A DNA stretch of 64,000 nucleotides from positions 100,190,024-100,254,023 of the forward strand of contig CM060955.1 in NCBI GenBank assembly GCA_030765055.1. Direction: 5' to 3'. The position numbers and the translations under genes were made by a program. The notes under the pieces are model-generated. The model saw nothing but the letters and a program-made list of their open reading frames with translations, made no database searches and was not told where the DNA came from. Origin of the DNA: Mantis religiosa. Its lineage: Eukaryota; Arthropoda; Insecta; Mantodea; Mantidae. Below are positions 58,842-64,000 of this stretch, in pieces; positions within the stretch are counted from its first letter, which is position 1, and each line of letters opens with the position of its first letter.

Positions 58842-59718
58842 CGAGGGCTGTTCATAATTTTTTTACGGTCATAATTTTTTGCACTAAAATTCAATCTTAT
58901 TATATTCTGTTAGCTTAATGTGAAACAAACACGCCGTAGCAGTTTCATTGTTGGCACTCCTGGTGCCCGCCTGTGAGAACCAGGTAAGTTCAGACATGTT
59001 CAGTATCGCACTACCGCTGCAATGGAGGTAACATGCAGTTAAAGTTGATGTTAGAGGAAAATCCGGAGTTTCTTTCAAACGTAATCACTGCTGATGAAAC
59101 TTGCCTACATAATTTTAATCCTGAGAGCAAACAGCAAAGCTCAGTGTGGAAATCTCCTTCATCACCAACCCCCAAAAAAGCAATAGTGGTTGCTTCTGCT
59201 GGGAAAGTTATGGTCCTGTCATTCTTTGATATTCATGGTCTGGTTTATCAGCATGTTGTACATCAGTAACTGGACAGTACTACATGGATGTCCTGAAAAC
59301 ATTGCAAGTCCATATCAGGCTCAAAAGACCACATTTCCGTGAAGCAGCCTGGATTCTGTACCAAGATAATGCGTGGCCGCATATTGCCAATGTTGTTCCT
59401 GAATGTCTTGCAAAAATCAACGTGAAGTGCATCCCTCAACCTCCTTATAGTCCGGATTTAGCTCCATGTGACTTTTTTCTATTCCCTAACTTGAAGAAAC
59501 GCCTTCTGGGAGGGATTATGCATCATCAGAAGCAGTGGTGAAGGCTGCGGAGGCGATTTTAAAATGGTTTCCAGCACGTCTTTGAAGACTGGCAGAAACG
59601 CTGGGACATGTGCATCGCATTCAGGGGAGACTATTTTGAGAAGGACCATCAAAATTATGAGGATGAGTAGAGGTACGTTGTCAAAAAATTGTGGTCATTC
59701 TTTATTGAACAGTCCTCA
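58842..59718 (+). mobile_element. Mariner element copy 2 (same deletion derivative)
   Basis: An 877-bp element flanked by TA on both sides (58840-58841 and 59719-59720). Ends are 'cgagggctgttcataatttt' and, read inward from the right, 'tgaggactgttcaataaaga'. It carries the same transposase piece as copy 1, broken into three frames at 59033-59269, 59284-59541 and 59564-59791. The second Asp is in 'YQDNAWPH' and the third in 'PPYSPDLAPCD'. The deletion junction 'gcaatggaggtaacatgcag' is at the same place as in copy 1, so both descend from one shortened ancestor. Confidence 0.9.
59033..59660 (+). pseudogene. Mariner transposase remnant, three frames
   Basis: The first frame has 'VITADETCLHNFNPESKQQS' (first Asp) and ends at 'VYQHVVHQ' after a 7-base loss relative to copy 1 ('cctccacacacatc' region). 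The second frame covers 'VLKTLQVHIRLKRPHFREAA' to 'PNLKKRLLGGIMHHQ', where another small deletion shifts the frame. The third covers 'SLKTGRNAGTCASH'. The N-terminal DNA-binding region is absent as in copy 1. Inactive. Confidence 0.85.
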
Positions 59719-59831
59719 TATGTATTCACCATACATTGTGAATAGATTATCTATACAATGCTCAATAATACTCAAAAGTATGATACATTAGCCATAGCAC
59801 ATCACATAGCACATCTCGGTAGCACATCACA

Positions 59832-59897
59832 TGCCTCGGTAGCGTAGATGGTAGCCTGGTCCCGAGTTCGAATCTCGGTCAGGGTGAGTTACCTGGA

Positions 59898-59938
<41 letters not shown>
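59832..59938 (+). repeat. SINE-A copy 14, fragment running into (AT)n
   Basis: 'gcctcggtagcgtagatggt' then directly 'agcctggtcccgagttcgaa': about 25 bp between the box A region and box B are deleted. The body stops at 'gagttacctggatga' and passes into a 38-bp AT repeat (59901-59938). The 3' two-thirds are missing. Confidence 0.85.
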
Positions 59939-59940
<2 letters not shown>

Positions 59941-60589
59941 TTATATATTATATATAAAGTACCCAGTAATAGCTCATGATGCCATACCGTGACTACTTCA
60001 CGTAGAATTGTAGTGTTGCAGATACAACAGAAGGTTTTTTATGCAACTTTTGAGAAGCTCGGGCCTGATTCCACAAAGCCCTGCAATTAAGGGATGTTAA
60101 AATTTAAGTTTTGTTTTAAAATTATTTTTAATTTGGTTTACAGGACCAATGTTTTACATTAAACTAAAAGTTGAAATAAAAATGAATGTTGGGCCTTTAT
60201 TATTTTTTCGAAATGATTTAAAATTTGGACCAAATTCAAATATATTTTAAAATTTAAAATAATTAATAAAATTAAGTAAAACAGAGATGATCTCGTGAGT
60301 GCAGCATAGTAGTCTTCCAGTATTGGTACGCCTCTTCCTTTATTAATGCTGAAAAGGTGCTCAACAGTACAAGGGTTCAGTTTTTTAATTAGAGGTTGCA
60401 ATCGGAGAGTACCCTCCCTTCCTGCAACATTCCGAGTGTCATTCCAGAGATATTTCTTTGAACTGAAAAAAAAAAAACATGTATAAAAACTATTTATGTG
60501 GAGGCCGCATTCTCCGGTAACCACGTCCCATTCTCCTTCTCGTACTGCTGTCCCGCTCATGACACCCATTGCAGCGATATGTATCACCC
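59939..60589. other. Non-coding DNA
   Basis: Nothing recognised. A 187-codon minus-strand frame (60159-60722) begins in antisense SINE-A (copy 15) and continues through AT-rich DNA; its first ~40 residues are SINE translation and the rest has no recognisable domain. Confidence 0.5.
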
Positions 60590-60795
60590 TTTTTCGTTCA
60601 GGAGGTCGCGAGTTCCAATATAGCTCAGGGTGAGTTATCTGGATCAGGTTTTTTCCGGTGCTTTCCCTTATCCTGAAAGACGAATCTGTGGCACCTCTAA
60701 GCTCTATGGAACCTGGGCTCATATCGGCCTCATTTCACCCATTTCGTTCATCGTACAATATGACATTGGAGGACGTAAATTAAAAAAAATACATA
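60590..60795 (+). repeat. SINE-A copy 15, 5'-truncated
   Basis: Starts at 'tttcgttcaggaggtcgcga', has a degenerate box B ('gagttccaatatagctcagg'), a standard body and the tail 'ggaggacgtaaattaaaaaa'. Confidence 0.88.
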
Positions 60796-61750
60796 CACTC
60801 ACGTTTGGAACGTCATTAAAGAATATGTGCATGAAACTGACGGCTGTGTGTTAATTCCAATCATTTAGTTAAACCAATTTCCAAACAAATAGATCCCGCA
60901 CTTTAAATCATTCTTTAGTAAAGTGGAATTTTTTAAACGACCCTGAATAAGTAGGAAGTTAGCAAAGTTGCATTCCACACGGATCAGCTCACTGGTTTTG
61001 CAAAAACACAGGAAGTGCATATTTGGTCCATTACCAGTTTAAGGTTAAATCACTTCGTCTTCAGGGAATTAATTCACTTCGTGAGTTCCGATCAGCTATT
61101 AAGATAAGTTGGTATCTTTGTAATATATCTTATCTTTCAATTGTATGTCAGAGTACAGTTACGTGGAACATTCTGTATAACTTACACGTATTTTGGCTAA
61201 CGCCCTGAGCCTACAGCGAGGTAATTGAGTTGTAAAATGCAAACGTACCTGAAATTAGGTGATGATTATCAAGTTCACATCATTGCATTTGAACATGAAG
61301 CGGATCGCTAAGGCCAAATTTATGCTAATCTTGCTCGTTTAATGACTTGGTAACTTTACATCACTAGAATCAATTTTGAGTCATCCACTTCACGTTTCAA
61401 TATATTGAAAAGAGATGTTTCGGCAGGGTTGATTTTATTGCATTGTAACATACAACGATTTAACAAGATCATATCAGGCAGTTCTCAACATTCTGCATGT
61501 AGATGAGGTACTTTTAATTTTCTTCCCAGGTTTCTTTATTTTTTTTTTTTTCTTTTTGCTCATGAGCAATTTTGATGCGGAACGGCCGATAGATCTAATC
61601 CTTGAAGACGATGATTAAGTTTTATTTGGGCTTACATAATTGATTAGACTTAATGGATAAGTAAACAATGACGTGTTATATTCACTCAGCTTTCTGCCTT
61701 CTGTAATTTATTTTTGTATCCTATACATTCCACTATTACACTTTATATAG
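60796..61750. other. Non-coding DNA
   Basis: Nothing recognised besides a T-rich run at about 61536-61555. Confidence 0.5.
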
Positions 61751-62386
61751 TGCAATCCATATAATCCTGAACCAATAATAGGACACACGTGCAACTTTGG
61801 AAGAATATATTATACAATTGGGAGATTACATTACATTATTTACATCTTGGAGAAAATGTTGGAAGTGTCTTCCACCAGCATCTATACATGTTTACACTCG
61901 TCTCACAATATTCTTTGAAGTTTTACGGAGAGTGTTTTGGTTTGAATGGATTCCTTGAGAATATCAATTGTCCGTAATCTATTCTTGTACACTTTATTTT
62001 TAGATACCCCACACAAGAAAAAATCCGGTGAGGTTAGGTCAGGGGATCTGGGGGGCCACAGACCCTTTGACAATATTCGATTATCAAAGAAACTGTACAA
62101 GTTTCATGGTGTCATTAGATGTATGGCACGTTGCTCCATCTTGCTGGAAATAGCCTTGTCTCAATTCGATATCATCTCCATAAAACTTCAGAGAATATGG
62201 GGAGACGAGTGTAAACATGTATTGATGCTTGTGGAGGACACTTCTAAAATTTTCTGTGAGGTGTAAATAGTGTAATGTAATCTCCCAATTGTGTATTATA
62301 GTCTCCCAAAGTTGCACTGTGTCTTATTATTGGTTTAAAGGTTATGGCCTATTGAAATGGTTCAGGTTTATTTGGATCGCACTATA
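61751..62386 (-). mobile_element. Fold-back mariner-like element, copy 2 (more complete)
   Basis: It lies between 'tatata' flanks, with ends 'gtgcaatccatataatcctg' and, inverted, 'gtgcgatccaaataaacctg'. The two arms (about 61751-61920 and 62185-62386) are inverted copies of each other through 'caattgggagattacatt' and 'aacatgtttacactcgtctc'-type blocks. Between them the minus strand encodes transposase blocks 'GYFQQDGATCHTSNDTMK' (62084-62317) and, after a 2-bp frameshift, 'GLWPPRSPDLTSPDFFL' and 'RTIDILKESIQT' (61903-62100). The 'QQDGATCHTS' Asp and 'SPDF' Asp are catalytic positions in this superfamily. The N-terminal half of the gene is absent, replaced by the inverted 3' end, as in copy 1 at 26.2 kb. 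Confidence 0.8.
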
Positions 62387-62620
62387 TAGTAGAGATAAAT
62401 TGCATTTTGTTGAGGTACAAGAGGTTACAGGAGTCTAAAGTATATACTTAAAAAGTGTGTTGCTAGGTGTATTTTTGTTACGAAATTCCATACATTTTCC
62501 GACATTGCGAGCATTGCATTGGTCTCCTCCACTTTAAAAAAGTCAGTTAAAATATTGAAGTACTGAAGCTAATAACCATGAATATCTTAGAATAAGTGGT
62601 TAATGGTTTGACTCAGGAGT
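62387..62620. other. Non-coding DNA before hammerhead-like motif 2
   Basis: No gene. It may belong to the same unidentified retroelement as the motif that follows. Confidence 0.4.
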
Positions 62621-62623
62621 TCA

Positions 62624-62657
62624 TAGATGCCGGACGCAGTTTTCGGCGAAACGTCGG
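62624..62657 (+). ncRNA. Hammerhead-ribozyme-like motif 2
   Basis: 'gatg' (62626-62629) of a degenerate CUGAUGA core is followed by a stem of 5-6 bp (gccgga with ttcggc, wobble included, about 62629-62634 and 62642-62647). Then comes 'gaaacgtcgg' (62648-62657). The first two and last core positions deviate from consensus, so self-cleavage is unlikely in this copy. About 25 bp downstream is a GC-rich hairpin ('ggcctacaaggcc'). The arrangement parallels motif 1 at 22737. Confidence 0.35.
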
Positions 62658-62940
62658 AAGCAAAGCAAACTGGACCACGGCCTACAAGGCCGGGAAGATG
62701 TGTATAATGCAATAGATAATAAATTAATAGATGCAGCAATTGACAAAATGTTTGATTTAAAGCTCTTTTGGTTTACCAGCTATATGGAAATAAATGTTAG
62801 ATGTTAAATAAATGTTAACTCCTTAAGCAATATTTATTAAGCTAAACATATACATTAAATAGTCCACGTCTCGTTTTATTGATCTAGTGACCTCACATGA
62901 GTTTCTTTTCCCATTCTTCTTAAACTGTATGGTTTAAGGT
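62658..62940. other. Non-coding DNA after the motif
   Basis: Contains the palindrome 'ggcctacaaggcc' at about 62681-62693; otherwise AT-rich. Confidence 0.45.
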
Positions 62941-63013
62941 TTTGTCTATCTCTTACGCATTTATCAATTACGCAAAAATCATTCATAGTAAAAGGCTATT
63001 CTCAGAATATATG
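62941..63013. repeat. Unclassified dispersed repeat, copy 2 (pair with 5147-5215)
   Basis: 'ttttgtctatctcttacgca ... aatcattcatagtaaaaggc' parallels 5147-5215 with small insertions. Class unknown. Confidence 0.45.
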
Positions 63014-64000
63014 TAGGTAGACACATTTCTTCTATTATAAAAATATCCTAAGCGCATGGTATTTTAATCAAAATCATTCAAGCTATTTTGAGAAAACCAA
63101 AATTGTATTAAAATGTCCCATGTAAAGGGTAGTTGAGTGACGGCATTTCCTGAAAATCCTTGGAAGATGTTGACTTTTTAAACAAGTTTGGTATTTAATC
63201 ATCTTTTCCTTTCGATGTTCGCACACGAACACGTTACTTACCTGCTATAACAGAGATAATCAACAGAACTTTTAAAAATTGCGTTCGTGTAACATTCTGC
63301 TTTATTTAATTGCATGGAATCAAAACTTGTTTTATCAAGAAAACAATAATTATATTGCTGAAAGAACTTTCTACTAAATGCCATTGTTATATTTACCCAA
63401 TACGAATAAATATATTCATTCCTCTCAAAGAAAAGATTCTTTTATTACTAAAACATAGTTACTTTTGAACATCAAGCATTTTCATTTGAGAAGAAAACAA
63501 TCGAAGGTTATGTGTACCAAACTTCACTACATTGTTAGGTAATCAACCTTGGCAGAAATAACTTGCATAATCTTGGTATATTTTTAATTCACGCCTAATG
63601 GTGGTGAGTCACGTAGAGAAAAAAATGAATTTGAAGAAGGAGCCAAGATATATTAGACAGTAAATCATTCCTGTTTGCTAAAGAATGTGAAGCATGGCCC
63701 CCAAATGCCTTTCCTAAGAGCCACATCTTTCACTGCGATATAGGGTTGCTTCAACGGTTTCAAGAAATATCGTTATGCATAATGACTCCGATGAATTTCG
63801 TAAAGATGGATGTGTCACTAGTTCTGCTTTTATCTACGGTGGCAAGCTTTGGTTTGTGTTTAAATAGTTAACAGGAACAGAAACGTTTCAAATCGGAGTA
63901 TAAAAAATTAAACAAGAGGAATAAATATCAACTTGGAGTATATCTTCCAAGGTTGAGGCATTAACTTTACCCAAAAGTATTTTGCATATTTTTACTTTTT
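63014..64000. other. AT-rich non-coding DNA to the window end
   Basis: No gene or classified repeat. A minus-strand 'gcag|gtaagt' junction lies at 63236-63245 but has only a weak pyrimidine tract. Confidence 0.5.

Noticed and set aside
60159..60722. 187-residue minus-strand frame
   Set aside because: The start is antisense SINE-A, the remainder AT-rich without a recognisable domain; no support for a gene.
63236..63245. Second 'cag|gtaagt' junction, on the minus strand
   Set aside because: Weak pyrimidine tract; consistent with chance.

Overview
The window looks like intergenic or deep-intronic DNA from a large, AT-rich, repeat-loaded arthropod genome. I found no host protein-coding gene, rRNA or functional tRNA gene that I can support. 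The dominant SINE has a tRNA-like head, a 'gagttacctggataagg' body and a 'ggaggacgtaaatta' tail. Together with the mixture of mariner elements and decayed LINEs, it recalls cockroach (Blattodea, e.g. Periplaneta) genomes. That assignment is from memory of repeat style and is not proven here. All longer open frames that can be explained are transposon relics, antisense SINE translations, translated microsatellites or an assembly gap.

Layout. 0-10 kb: AT-rich DNA with a duplicated 57-bp unit, a CCAAT/CRE-like inverted block, a tail-to-tail SINE-A pair, and SINE families B, C and D. 10-20 kb: an RNase H-type LINE relic, a SINE-A doublet, a reverse SINE-E, a zinc-knuckle LINE relic abutting a SINE-A, and an 882-bp element with long terminal inverted repeats. 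20-30 kb: a broken Tc1/mariner-superfamily transposase, a hammerhead-ribozyme-like motif, a three-level SINE nest, a CT/CA microsatellite, a fold-back mariner-like element, and a hairpin element split by a SINE-A. 29,550-30,549 is a 1000-N scaffold gap. 30-45 kb: LINE relics, a 230-bp TTC array attached to a SINE-D, several SINE-A copies, a degenerate tandem repeat, and a mariner with a DD34D transposase. 47-57 kb: a SINE-B split by a LINE, a LINE split by a SINE-A with a perfect 18-bp target duplication, trinucleotide arrays, another LINE relic and two SINE-F copies. 58-64 kb: a second copy of the same mariner deletion derivative, truncated SINE-A copies, a second copy of the fold-back element, and a second hammerhead-like motif.

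How the parts relate. SINEs A and C and a short relic share a 3' motif around 'cgatatgac', which suggests a common LINE partner for retrotransposition. Nested insertions give a relative order: LINE relics before SINE-A at 52 kb; SINE-B before LINE at 47.5 kb; SINE-A before SINE-B before a second SINE-A at 23-24 kb. The two mariners share one internal deletion of the DNA-binding region. The two fold-back elements share one inverted-duplication architecture. Both therefore look like amplified non-autonomous subfamilies. Family letters A-F are my own labels, and all boundaries are by eye.
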